Below, piece by piece: positions 43,001 through 51,043 of a DNA stretch of 58,687 bases. Position 1 is the stretch's first letter. Each line of letters begins with the position of its first letter. The notes beneath the pieces were generated by a model. The model searched no databases. It was not told the origin of the DNA and saw only the letters and a program-made list of their open reading frames with translations. The stretch covers positions 1 to 58,687 of the forward strand of contig CBDCWT010000064.1 in NCBI GenBank assembly GCA_965223305.1. Direction: 5' to 3'. The DNA is from CBDCWT01 sp965223305. Its GTDB lineage: Bacteria > Planctomycetota > Planctomycetia > Pirellulales > Pirellulaceae. A program made the position numbers and the translations under genes.

Positions 43001-43933
43001 CTCCAACTGGCTCAACAGTTCGGAGACACGGTTGCCGCCAAGCAGTTGCTGATGACACTAAGCGATCGCCAAGCGGACCTGGAACTTCGCCGCCAGGCTC
43101 TGCAAGGGCTGACCGGCCGCCAGCGGCCAGAAGTTCGGCCACAGTTGGTCTCGCTTCTCGACGATTCGTCATTGCGATTGGAAGCGATCCGCGCTACGGC
43201 GGCGTTCGACGACGTTGGGCTGACGCGGGCGGTGCTCGCCCGATACTCGCAGCTGACGACTGAAGAAAAGCTGGAGGCCGTGCACGCACTGGCATCCCGT
43301 CCGAGTTCCGGTCGCGCCTTAACCGAGGCCATCAAGAAGGGGCACGTGCCAAAGCGAGATGTCCCTGCCTACGTGGCGCGGCTGCTGCGGCGGGTGGTGG
43401 GCAACCGTTTTGTGGACGTGTGGGGCCCGATTGACGCTCTATCCGCCGACAAGGAAGCCCAGTTTGCCAAGTTCCGCTCGTTGTTGACCGAGGTTGCCCT
43501 CGACAGCGCGGACCCCAGCCACGGCCGTGTGGTGTTCAAGCGAACCTGCGCCGCGTGCCACAAGATGTATGGCGAAGGCGGCCTGACCGGTCCCGACATC
43601 ACGGGTGCCAATCGCACCAATTTGGAGTACCTCCTGGGCAACGTGCTCACGCCCAGCGCCATCATTCAGGACAACTACCGGATGCAGATCGTGCTAACCG
43701 AAGATGGCCGGGTCTATTCGGGTATTCCGGCTGGCGAGAACGAACGGCAGCTCCGCCTGTGGATTGCCAATCAAGAACAGCCGGTAGTGATCGCGAAGTC
43801 GCAAATCGAATCGCGCGAAATCGCGCCGGTCTCGATGATGCCCGAGGGGCTCCTAAAGAACTTGGCCGACAAGGAAGTGCTAGATTTGGTAGCGTACTTG
43901 AGAACGCCCCACCAGGTATCGCTGCCGGACTAG
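40100..43933 (+). CDS. PmoA-like (DUF6807) - PVC-type dehydrogenase - cytochrome c fusion
   Basis: A 1277-aa secreted protein from ATG 40100 (leader LIVSAAALLLAWPSSALRA). Domains: ~35-310 PmoA-like/DUF6807 (GVLTEYSPGHHRHQTGLYWG, GEYWRRVSAG, FDHPRNHGFPQPW); ~330-730 PVC-type dehydrogenase propeller (DGFEVNVYAAEPTITQPM, WDDRGRLWIAENRDYE, LTGWGIRDRHETLNSLHWG, FSNPWGLDYD); ~740-1120 HEAT repeats; then cytochrome c with CAACH near 1149 and MMPEG as probable distal Met. The earlier fusion at 25040 has the same propeller-HEAT-cytochrome core with a different N-terminal domain. It probably oxidises sugars in the periplasm. The DUF1080 gene follows 42 bp later, a pairing that fits the 3-keto-glycoside route; this is inference. 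Confidence 0.9.
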   Translation: MPRYSARCLIVSAAALLLAWPSSALRAQPHLQARYDESAGTISVYRAGTDQPILTQHVKPDFRPYLHPILAPDGRGVLTEYSPGHHRHQTGLYWGFTRVNGRDYFHHPGGEYWRRVSAGVLKAASAGMGDPVQWQTVYDLLGENGEAVLTESQIWTMHEKDGRYLLDLQWTGEARTSITIGKYDYGGLFLRMPWRQGIRGEVFNSARQDARRAEGQRAVWLDVGMQVAGRDDLAHIAIFDHPRNHGFPQPWRVDHQLGVGPAPARLGDWKIAVGERVALRHQLLVYTGTLSDVEVTEQWSQFSGQSLAVAQWGVAQQEGRTAEFLTPEKAVQSMTLADGFEVNVYAAEPTITQPMAFCWDDRGRLWIAENRDYETRGRGFSNSGDSRILILEDTDRDGAADSRQVFLEGIPFPAAIAVGVDGLWLGAPPNLLFVPDRDGDDRADTDDIEVRLTGWGIRDRHETLNSLHWGPDGWLYGCQGYATPSRVGKPAGAGRIYRHREPFPQQIGYEGEATEINGGVWRYHPIKDRFEVVAHGFSNPWGLDYDAKGQFFISACVIPHLWHVIPGGIYHRQGGRHFSPYIYSDIGTIADHRHRSAHGGARVYLSDAFPDKYKRRIFMANIHEHAVLTDILKPSGSGFVGVHGDDFLLANNAQWIGFSVEIGPDGAVYILDWHDADICGKDVLNKDTGRVFRIAPSKSLAVEWDGRYSDVRTMSDLELANLQRSESAWHARRARLNLQHRAQQQTVEPSAVDELRKVFADASMNPDYRLRALWTLHVIGEAKLELLNQALRDGDEYIRAWAIQLLCEDGAPATATLEQFEQLAQRDASPVVRLYLASALQRLPHEARWPIVEQLAQHAEDAEDHNIPKMIWFGLEPLVVDDSERATELAAKTQIPLLARNISRRLADADDLDTVVAAVGRHTQARRELLLGLRDGLEGRYDVAAPTKWAAVYDELSRDEGEIGALALQLAQQFGDTVAAKQLLMTLSDRQADLELRRQALQGLTGRQRPEVRPQLVSLLDDSSLRLEAIRATAAFDDVGLTRAVLARYSQLTTEEKLEAVHALASRPSSGRALTEAIKKGHVPKRDVPAYVARLLRRVVGNRFVDVWGPIDALSADKEAQFAKFRSLLTEVALDSADPSHGRVVFKRTCAACHKMYGEGGLTGPDITGANRTNLEYLLGNVLTPSAIIQDNYRMQIVLTEDGRVYSGIPAGENERQLRLWIANQEQPVVIAKSQIESREIAPVSMMPEGLLKNLADKEVLDLVAYLRTPHQVSLPD

Positions 43934-43975
43934 AGTGTGCACTAACTGACTCTGACACTGACTTGGAGAACACTC

Positions 43976-44707
43976 ATGGTTCACCGACTGCTCCCGATCA
44001 CTCTTGCCGTCGTTGCGTGTAGCCTATCTGCCGCCGAGCATCACACAGTACCGCCCGAGCCGGATGGCATGCAGCGGATCTTTGACGGAAAATCGCTGGC
44101 TGGCTGGGACGGTGACCCGCGCCTCTGGTCCGTGCACGAGGGAACGCTGCGGGGAGAAACGACAGAGGAGCAGGCGGCCAATGGCAACACCTTTATTATT
44201 TGGAAGGGCGGAAAGCTGAAAGACTTCGACCTCCGCCTTTCCTTCCGCTGCAACGCCACCAACAACTCAGGCATTCAGTATCGGTCGAAGCATATCACGA
44301 CGGGTGAAGTCAGGAACAAGTGGGTGGTGCGGGGATATCAGCATGAGGTTCGCAACGAGCACGACTTCCCGAACATCGCTGGTTTTATCTACGACGAGGG
44401 CGGCACGCGGAAGCGGATCTGCGTCGTGGGCGAACGGGCTCGCTGGGAAGAGGATGGAAAGGTCGTCGAGGACGTCTTTATGGACGAAGCTCAGTTCCAG
44501 GACCTGTTCAAGTTGGACGATTGGAACGATGTTGCAATCATCGCTCGCGGTAACCACATTCGCCACTACCTCAACAACCGGCTGATTCTTGATTTCACCG
44601 ACGATCCTCAGCTGGCACTTTACGAAGGCATCCTGGCTTTGCAATTGCACGCAGGCAAACCGATGTGGGTCGAGTTCAAGGACATCCGCATCAAAGCGCT
44701 ACAGTAA
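43976..44707 (+). CDS. Secreted DUF1080 protein (3-keto-disaccharide hydrolase type)
   Basis: A 243-aa protein with a signal peptide (LLPITLAVVACSLSAAE), DUF1080 start RIFDGKSLAGWDGDP and core motifs FDLRLSFRCNATNNSGIQYR and GYQHEVRNEHDFPNIAGFIY, ending in QLHAGKPMWVEFKDIRIK. This is the close-to-canonical DUF1080 form (FDGKSLxGW), unlike the more divergent copy at 13978. GGAG precedes ATG 43976. It is 42 bp downstream of the PmoA-like/PVC fusion, probably in the same transcript, and followed by a 63-bp palindrome that may end it. Confidence 0.93.
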   Translation: MVHRLLPITLAVVACSLSAAEHHTVPPEPDGMQRIFDGKSLAGWDGDPRLWSVHEGTLRGETTEEQAANGNTFIIWKGGKLKDFDLRLSFRCNATNNSGIQYRSKHITTGEVRNKWVVRGYQHEVRNEHDFPNIAGFIYDEGGTRKRICVVGERARWEEDGKVVEDVFMDEAQFQDLFKLDDWNDVAIIARGNHIRHYLNNRLILDFTDDPQLALYEGILALQLHAGKPMWVEFKDIRIKALQ

Positions 44708-44735
44708 CCAACGAGTTGGACTTTGGGAAAAACAA

Positions 44736-44798
44736 ATCAGCCGGAGTGCGTTAGCATCCGGTTCCTGTAGGAACCGTGGGCCAACGCCAGCGGCTGAT
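44736..44798. repeat. 63-bp imperfect palindrome (ATCAGCCG...CGGCTGAT)
   Basis: Begins 29 bp after the DUF1080 stop. The arms ATCAGCCG and CGGCTGAT, GCGTTAGC with CCAACGC and CCGGTTCCTG with AGGAACCG pair around the centre. A relative is at 57217-57280, and the arm GCGGCTGATTTG recurs in the composite blocks. It may act as a transcript-end structure. Confidence 0.75.
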
Positions 44799-44938
44799 GT
44801 CCCAGCATCACTCTCGTTTATTTGGCTGTTGACCGGACAGAGCGCCACGACGACGCGGGCCTCGCGAGTTCACACCTCAACTTCGGTGATTGGCTGCCGA
44901 GGCGCGTGTGCAGCTGCTACCGACCAACGACAGGTTCT

Positions 44939-46447
44939 ATGCCCGCAGGCACGAATTCGCTCGACGACGCCCGAGGACGGATCCAAGCGGCGTACGACCC
45001 CGCGCTGCTCGAGTCGGCCGGTCACCGACTGATCCGTTCACTGGCGGACCATCTGTTCAGTGTCGAATCAGCTGGCAAGAAGGTGCTGAACTGGGAAGAA
45101 CCGCCTAGTAACGTTGAGAAGGCCGCCGCTTTTCTCCGGCGAGATAGTGTTGTAGACGGCGAGCTCGCGGCGCGCTTTGCGGAATTAGCAGGCACGATGC
45201 TGTCGCGGGGTTTGAACCTGCATGATCCCCGCTACGTGGGGCACCAGGTACCGGCTTCGATCCCTCTGGCTGGCCTGTTTGATGCGGTGGGGTCGGTCAC
45301 CAACCAAGTCATGGCCATCTACGAGATGGGTCCCTGGGCCAGTGCGGTCGAGCAGGCGGTGGTCAACGAACTGGGACAACTAATCGGCTGGTCTGCGGAC
45401 GATTTCGCCGGCTTTGCCACCCACGGTGGCTCTCTGGCCAACCTCACGGCCCTATTAACGGCGCGCAACGTACGTCTGGATGGCGTTTGGGAGGATGGCG
45501 TCTCTGCAGCGGGCCCCCGGCCGGTGCTGGTCACCCACCCAGACACCCATTACAGCATCGCACGGGCAGCCGGCGTCTTAGGATTGGGTACGAGCCAGAT
45601 TGTCCGTGCCGAGTTGGACGCCGGTCGCCGGATCGATCCACAGCGGTTGGACGAGACACTGAGGATCCTGCACACCGAGTCACGGCCCGTGGTGGCGGTT
45701 GTGGCCTGCGCGTGTGCTACGCCGATTGGCGCCTTCGATCCGCTCGACGAAATCGCCGACGTCTGCCAGCAGCACGATGTCTGGCTACACGTCGACGCCG
45801 CGCATGGGGGCGCCGCGTGTTTTAGCGCACGGCACTGTCACCGTGTGGCAGGACTGGAACGAGCTGACAGTTTGGTGTGGGATGCGCACAAGATGCTCTT
45901 TGTGCCTGCGTTGTGTGCCTTCGTGTTCTACCGCAACAAGGAACATCGCTTCGAGGCATTTCGACAGGAGGCCCCATATCTGTTCGATCCATCGGCGCCC
46001 GGCCTGGCTGACTATGACAGCGGGCTGAAAACTGTCGAGTGCACGAAGCGCGCGGCGACGTTTGGATTGTGGGGAGTCTGGTCGCTGTTCGGCAGCCAGC
46101 TGTTTGAGGACCTAGTGGACGTGACGTTTGATTTAGGCCAGCAGTTTTATCGGAAGCTGGTGGACGCGGCAGACTTCGAGCCCTTGCATGACCCGGAGTG
46201 TAACATTGTCGCCTTCCGGTACGTACCTGCGGAACTGCGGGCTGCACCGGCCGATCGGCTGGGACAATTTCAGTGGGACCTCCGCCGCGAAGTCATCCGC
46301 TCCGGTACGTTTTACTTGGTGCCAACGTCGTACGAGGGAACCGGAGCGCTGCGCGTGACGTTGATCAACCCGCTAACCACGGGCGACCATCTCGATCAGT
46401 TGATGATGGAACTGCGTACCCGTGGCCACGGTTTGCTGGAATCGTGA
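44939..46447 (+). CDS. Group II PLP-dependent decarboxylase
   Basis: From ATG 44939 (AGG nearby) the product is 502 aa, the size of bacterial aromatic-amino-acid, glutamate-like or diaminobutyrate decarboxylases. The cofactor site is well formed: ATHGGSLANLTALLTARN (phosphate-binding loop), HPDTHYSIARAAGVLG with the ring-stacking His, VWLHVDAAHGGAACFS with the pyridine-N Asp, and VWDAHKMLFVPALCAF with the Schiff-base Lys (about residue 318). Substrate cannot be read from sequence. The 3' end is directly followed (one base after the stop) by the leader repeat of the transposase array, so the array inserted exactly at the end of this gene. Confidence 0.9.
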   Translation: MPAGTNSLDDARGRIQAAYDPALLESAGHRLIRSLADHLFSVESAGKKVLNWEEPPSNVEKAAAFLRRDSVVDGELAARFAELAGTMLSRGLNLHDPRYVGHQVPASIPLAGLFDAVGSVTNQVMAIYEMGPWASAVEQAVVNELGQLIGWSADDFAGFATHGGSLANLTALLTARNVRLDGVWEDGVSAAGPRPVLVTHPDTHYSIARAAGVLGLGTSQIVRAELDAGRRIDPQRLDETLRILHTESRPVVAVVACACATPIGAFDPLDEIADVCQQHDVWLHVDAAHGGAACFSARHCHRVAGLERADSLVWDAHKMLFVPALCAFVFYRNKEHRFEAFRQEAPYLFDPSAPGLADYDSGLKTVECTKRAATFGLWGVWSLFGSQLFEDLVDVTFDLGQQFYRKLVDAADFEPLHDPECNIVAFRYVPAELRAAPADRLGQFQWDLRREVIRSGTFYLVPTSYEGTGALRVTLINPLTTGDHLDQLMMELRTRGHGLLES

Positions 46448-46448
46448 A

Positions 46449-46925
46449 GATACGCGTGGGACTAGAGCCGTCCCGTTGGGACTTGGCTTGTGCTTCACCG
46501 ATTACCCAGGGCAGCGGCAAGGTTCGTGGAACTCACCTTGCCTCACCCTGGGCTTCGATAGAGTTGTCCCTTCGGGACACTCGCCCGCCTTGCGCGGAAC
46601 ACTGGGGTGCGATCCACCGAACCCACGCCAACCAACCAAGTCCCGCAGGGACGTCCCCATCAAAGCCCAGGGTAAGTCGACGCGAGCAAGGCGAGCGGCG
46701 ACGTAGCCCTGGGTCACGATCCATCGAACCCACGCCAACCAACCAAGTCCCGCAGGGACGTCCCCATCAAAGCCCAGGGCAAGTCGACGCGAGCAAAGCG
46801 AGCGGCGACGCAGCCCTGGGTCGCGATCCATCGAACCCACGCCAACCAACCAAGGTCGCGATCCACCGAACCCGCACCAATCAACCAAGGTTCAGGGTGG
46901 TAAAATCGACACCCGACGTTCACGG
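46449..46925 (+). repeat. Left leader and 107-bp tandem array next to the Y1 transposase
   Basis: A leader of about 160 bp (from 46449) is followed by units with repeat points at 46604, 46711 and 46818, then a degenerate end with CCAATCAACCAAGGT. The unit contains GTCCC-GCA-GGGAC and CCCAGGG...CCCTGGG stems. The whole left segment to about 46855 matches 47394-47800 with a constant offset of 945 bp and no indels. Confidence 0.92.
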
Positions 46926-46951
46926 CCCTAAACCAACGGGGGGAAATGAGG

Positions 46952-47410
46952 ATGGCACAGTCGCTGGCACAAATCTACGTGCACATCGTTTTTTCAACGA
47001 AAGGACGGAAGCCTTGGTTGCGTGACGAAGGGCTACGCGACCAACTGTACGCATACATGGCTACAATCTTGCGCGACAATGTCGATTCGCCTGCCTTGAT
47101 CATTAACGGAGTCGCGGACCACGTCCATCTGTTGGTACGGCTCAGCCGCCGTTTTGCGGTCATGAAGGTCCTTCAAGAGAGCAAGACAGAAACGAGCAAG
47201 TGGGTGAAGCGCCAATCGACGAGGACAAGCGACTTTGCTTGGCAAGGTGGTTACGGAGCCTTCTCAGTTAGTCGATCCATGATCGACGAGGTCAAGAAGT
47301 ATATTCAGAACCAACGGGAACATCACGAGCGAGTTTCCTTCCAGGACGAGTTTCGTGAACTTTGTCGCCGGCACGGTTTGGAGTTGGACGAACGATACGC
47401 GTGGGACTAG
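46952..47410 (+). CDS. Y1 (HUH) transposase, IS200/IS605 or REP-associated type
   Basis: A 152-aa single-strand transposase from ATG 46952 (the AGG-containing ATG 46946 is two codons earlier). Start: SLAQIYVHIVFSTKGRKPWL. The HUH motif is DHVHLLVRL (~residue 65), and the catalytic Tyr is in EVKKYIQNQREHHERVSF (~120). All core residues are present, so it appears intact. It lacks a TnpB partner. The last four codons (YAWD) and the stop are made by the first bases of the right leader repeat, so the repeat is fused to the gene end. It is flanked on both sides by the leader plus 107-bp array, the arrangement expected for REP-associated transposases or an IS200-like element. Confidence 0.93.
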   Translation: MAQSLAQIYVHIVFSTKGRKPWLRDEGLRDQLYAYMATILRDNVDSPALIINGVADHVHLLVRLSRRFAVMKVLQESKTETSKWVKRQSTRTSDFAWQGGYGAFSVSRSMIDEVKKYIQNQREHHERVSFQDEFRELCRRHGLELDERYAWD

Positions 47411-48693
47411 AGCCGTCCCGTTGGGACTTGGTTTGTGTTTTACCGATTACCCAGGGCAGCGGCAAGGTTCGTGGAACTCACCTTGCCTCACCCTGGGCTT
47501 CGATAGAGTTGTCCCTTCGGGACACTCGCCCGCCTTGCGCGGAACACTGGGGTGCGATCCACCGAACCCACGCCAACCAACCAAGTCCCGCAGGGACGTC
47601 CCCATCAAAGCCCAGGGTAAGTCAACGCGAGCAAAGCGAGCGGCGACGCAGCCCTGGGTCGCGATCCACCGAACCCATGCCAACCAACCAAGTCCCGCAG
47701 GGACGTCCCCATCAAAGCCCAGGGTAAGTCAACGCGAGCAAGGCGAGCGGCGACGCAGCCCTGGGTCGCGATCCACCGAACCCACGCCAACCAACCAAGT
47801 CCCGCAGGGACGTCCCCATCAAAGCCCAGGGCAAGTCAACGCGAGCAAGGCGAGCGGCGACGCAGCCCTGGGTCACGATCCACCGAACCCACGCCAACCA
47901 ACCAAGTCCCGCAGGGACGTCCCCATCAAAGCCCAGGGCAAGTCAACGCGAGCAAGGCGAGCGGCGACGCAGACGCAGCCCTGGGTCGCGATCCACCGAA
48001 CCCACGCCAACCAACCAAGTCCCGCAGGGACGTCCCCATCAAAGCCCAGGGCAAGTCAACGCGAGCAAGGCGAGCGGCGACGCAGACGCAGCCCTGGGTC
48101 GCGATCCACCGAACCCACGCCAACCAACCAAGTCCCGCAGGGACGTCCCCATCAAAGCCCAGGGTCAGTCGACGCGAGCAAAGCGAGCGGCGACGCAGCC
48201 CTGGGTCGCGATCCATCGAACCCACGCCAACCAACCAAGTCCCGCAGGGACGTCCCCATCAAAGCCCAGGGCAAGTCGACGCGAGCAAAGCGAGCGGCGA
48301 CGCAGCCCTGGGTCGCGATCCATCGAACCCACGCCAACCAACCAAGTCCCGCAGGGACGTCCCCATCAAAGCCCAGGGTAAGTCGACGCGAGCAACGCGA
48401 GCGGCGACGCAGCCCTGGGTCGCGATCCACCGAACCCACGCCAACCAGCCAAGTCCCGCAGGGACGCCCCCATCAAAGCCCAGGGTAAGTCAACGCGAGC
48501 AAGGCGAGCGGCGACGCAGCCCTGGGTCGCGATCCACCGAACCCACGCCAACCAACCAAGTCCCGCAGGGACGTCCCCATCAAAGCCCAGGGTAAGTCGA
48601 CGCGAGCAAAGCGAGCGGCGACGCAGCCCTGGGTCGCGATCCACCGAACCGACGCCAATCAACCAAGGTCGGCGGCGGCCAATCAACCAAGGT
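47394..48693 (+). repeat. Right leader and tandem array of ten 107-113-bp units
   Basis: The leader begins at 47394 inside the transposase stop region. Repeat points (the GGGT after CCCT) fall at 47656, 47763, 47870, 47983, 48096, 48203, 48310, 48417, 48524 and 48631: intervals of 107 bp, except two of 113 bp where GACGCA is duplicated. Each unit has GTCCC-GCA-GGGAC and a long CCCAGGG/CCCTGGG stem. It ends in degenerate units with CAATCAACCAAGGT, 5 bp before the convergent molybdopterin gene. Long frames through the array are repeat translations, not genes. Confidence 0.95.
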
Positions 48694-48697
48694 CGCC

Positions 48698-50632
48698 TCA
48701 CCGATGCCCGGGTCCCTTCCGAACGGCAACTGGCGTGTCGAAGTAGACGGCGCAGCCGCCGCGGTCGGTCTCGCGTGGGGGCACCAGTGCATTACCACAC
48801 TGACCCTGGCTCAACCAACCTCCTTTGGGAATCAACAACACGTCGCGCCGCTGGCGCACATCAAAACGCAATCGCACCACCAACTCGGCCAGCTCCGACT
48901 GCACCACAGCCAGCTCGCCGTCGGTCATCCCCACTGCCGCTTCCGGATGGACTGTGGCAACCAAGGGCCCGTCCAGCGCGTCGCGAACCCACTGTGAGCC
49001 CTGAGACCGTTCGCTCGACAACGCCATGAGCAGTAGGGGACGATCGGCGGTCGGTCGTGGTGGGTCGACCACCACGTGCTGGATCAGATTCACTTTGCCG
49101 TTGGCCGTCGCGAACTTTCTGTCAGCGAACATGATCGTCTCGCTCTGAGGATTGCGGACGGCACCCTGGCGCAACGCTTCCAACGACACACCGTGTGGGT
49201 CGACCTTTCTCAGCAGGCGTCTCTTCCACTGCTCGACGCTGTCGGTGAACTCGCCATTCATTTCCAGGCGACCGGCCAACTCTTGGACGATTTCATAGTC
49301 CGACTTGACGCCGTCCGGTGGAGCGACAACGGGCCGCGCTTCGGCCAACCAGTGGTGACCATACGCCCCCAGGAGGTCGTCCTCTTCCAGCATGGTTGTG
49401 GTCGGCAGGACGAGGTGGGCACAACGAGCCGTGTCGGTCATGAACGAGTCGACGACAACTGTGAACTGGCGCGACTTCAGCGCACTGGCAACGGCATGCG
49501 AGTCGGGCAGCATGGCGACTGGGTTGCCCGCTGTGACCCAGACCATTCGAATGGGTGGATCGGCTGCAGCAAGAATTCCCGGCCCCAAGAGTGGTTCCGG
49601 AATGCGACGCGGCGCGACCTCGCCCCCCCGGGCAAATGACGTATCAAACGCCCCACGTCGCTCGTAGTAGAACGAGACTCCACCACCGGAAACACCTAAG
49701 TTGCCGGAGATTGCGCCCAGCGCATCGATCGCCCGAATGGTTGCGCAGCCGTGAGCGCGACGCTGCATCCCCCAGCCGACGAGGATCGCTGAAGGACCGG
49801 CCGCGTAGCTCGCCGCAAGCTCTACGAGTTGAGCCTCTTCGACGTCGGCGATCTGAGCCCACTCGGCCGGCGAGCGAGACTTCGCCAAAGTGCGGAACTG
49901 CTCGAAATGATTGCAGTATGAATGTGCTTGGGGATCGTACCGTTGGTGCTCGAACAACCAGCATGCCACGCCCAGCGCCAGCGCGATGTCGCCTCCAGGC
50001 CGAGGCTGGAGATACTGCTCACAGAGGCTTGCCGTGCGATGATGGACGGGGTCGATCAGCACCAAACGAGCCCCGCGGCGACGTGCCTCTTTGAGAATCG
50101 GCAAGAGGTGGACTTGGCCCACGTAGGGATTCTTTCCCCACAACACAATGGTCTTGCTCGCAAGCAGATCGAACAGATCATTGCTGTTCTTTTGACCGAA
50201 ATCCTCCAATTGGGCGGCGTCCCCGGCACCCGTGCAGACGTCCCCGGACTTGACCGCCACGGGACCAAACTTCTCAAAAAAGTAATCGGTGACATGTTTC
50301 ATCATGCCCAGCGATCCGCCACATCGATAATGTAGGATGGCGGCTCCTCCGGACTCGTCGCGAATCCGGAGCATCCGTGTGGCGATCAGATCCAAAGCAC
50401 TTGGCCAAGAAATCGGCTCGAAAGTGGAACCGGTACGGAGTAGTGGGGTAAGTAGGCGAGCCGGATCGTACTGTCGCTCCAAAAATCGGCTGGTTCGGTG
50501 GCAAAGAAAGCCCTGCGTGACGGGATGGTCCGGATCGCCCTGGATCCGCACGATCCGCCCGTCTTCGACCGTGGCGATGATCCCACAGGCGTCAGGACAA
50601 TCCCGGTTGCAGGCGGTGCGATGGGCAGGCAT
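48698..50632 (-). CDS. Molybdopterin-dependent oxidoreductase with N-terminal [4Fe-4S] site
   Basis: A 644-aa cytosolic-looking protein (no leader) of the DMSO-reductase family. The N-terminal cluster motif is CNRDCPDACG with a fourth Cys in GFLCHRTSRF (~45). The molybdopterin-binding core follows: TIVLWGKNPYVGQVHLLPIL, RLVLIDPVHHRT, SAILVGWGMQRRAHG, NLGVSGGGVSF, HLVLPTTTMLEEDD. The C-terminal MopD-like domain ends with GGWLSQGQCGNALVPPRETD. The metal ligand Cys/Ser is not certain: GDVCTGAGDAAQ (~135) is a candidate. TTG 50638 is an alternative start. Partner subunits are not adjacent, so it could be a soluble formate-dehydrogenase-like or thiosulfate/BisC-type enzyme. The convergent repeat array ends 5 bp from its stop. 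Confidence 0.9.
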   Translation of the reverse strand: MPAHRTACNRDCPDACGIIATVEDGRIVRIQGDPDHPVTQGFLCHRTSRFLERQYDPARLLTPLLRTGSTFEPISWPSALDLIATRMLRIRDESGGAAILHYRCGGSLGMMKHVTDYFFEKFGPVAVKSGDVCTGAGDAAQLEDFGQKNSNDLFDLLASKTIVLWGKNPYVGQVHLLPILKEARRRGARLVLIDPVHHRTASLCEQYLQPRPGGDIALALGVACWLFEHQRYDPQAHSYCNHFEQFRTLAKSRSPAEWAQIADVEEAQLVELAASYAAGPSAILVGWGMQRRAHGCATIRAIDALGAISGNLGVSGGGVSFYYERRGAFDTSFARGGEVAPRRIPEPLLGPGILAAADPPIRMVWVTAGNPVAMLPDSHAVASALKSRQFTVVVDSFMTDTARCAHLVLPTTTMLEEDDLLGAYGHHWLAEARPVVAPPDGVKSDYEIVQELAGRLEMNGEFTDSVEQWKRRLLRKVDPHGVSLEALRQGAVRNPQSETIMFADRKFATANGKVNLIQHVVVDPPRPTADRPLLLMALSSERSQGSQWVRDALDGPLVATVHPEAAVGMTDGELAVVQSELAELVVRLRFDVRQRRDVLLIPKGGWLSQGQCGNALVPPRETDRGGCAVYFDTPVAVRKGPGHR

Positions 50633-50942
50633 CGGCAAAAACGTGGTTAGATTCAGGGCGCGTGACGTCCCGGTGGCTGGTTCCGGGCGGTCCGCTTCGA
50701 ACCGTCAGGTTAAACCTAGCGCAGTTGGGCTGTCCAGGGTCACGCACAGCTGATCACAAAGCTCTGCGTGAAATCGCGCGGCCAACCGACCAAGAGTAAG
50801 AGTGGGGCCTTCTCTCAACACAAGGCAGCAGGGCCGCATCCCGGGGACGGCACGGGCAACGTGTCTGACACGATCCGGACGATTTTGAGAGGCTGGGAGG
50901 TAGGGGGGCCGCGCCGGTAAACCGTTAGCCCGCAGAGTGTTA

Positions 50943-50964
50943 ACTGGACTTCGATATCCAGTTT
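50943..50964 (+). terminator. Hairpin AACTGGA/TCCAGTT followed by a T-rich run
   Basis: A 7-bp perfect stem with an 8-nt loop, then TTCGCTTTT. It lies in the 411-bp gap 80 bp upstream of the secretin-N protein, where no upstream gene points toward it. It may be a leader attenuator rather than a gene-end terminator. The rest of the gap shows nothing else. Confidence 0.35.
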
Positions 50965-51043
50965 TCGCTTTTCTGACCGGCCCGATTCGTGTATTTTAGA
51001 AGGTCTCCAGGGGATCCCTCCTTAATACCCGCAGGTAGGTACT

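Noticed and set aside
42150..43172. Minus-strand frame of 340 codons opposite the PmoA/PVC fusion
   Set aside because: R/P/S-rich low-complexity product, antisense to HEAT repeats of an intact gene.
47355..48488. A 377-codon frame across the 107-bp array encoding repeats of a P/R/S/T-rich peptide
   Set aside because: Its periodicity is that of the DNA repeat, several frames on both strands are open in the same way, and there is no start context. It is a translation of the array.
47656..48631. Tandem 107-bp units considered as a CRISPR array
   Set aside because: Units are nearly identical over their whole length with no variable spacers, and no cas gene is present.
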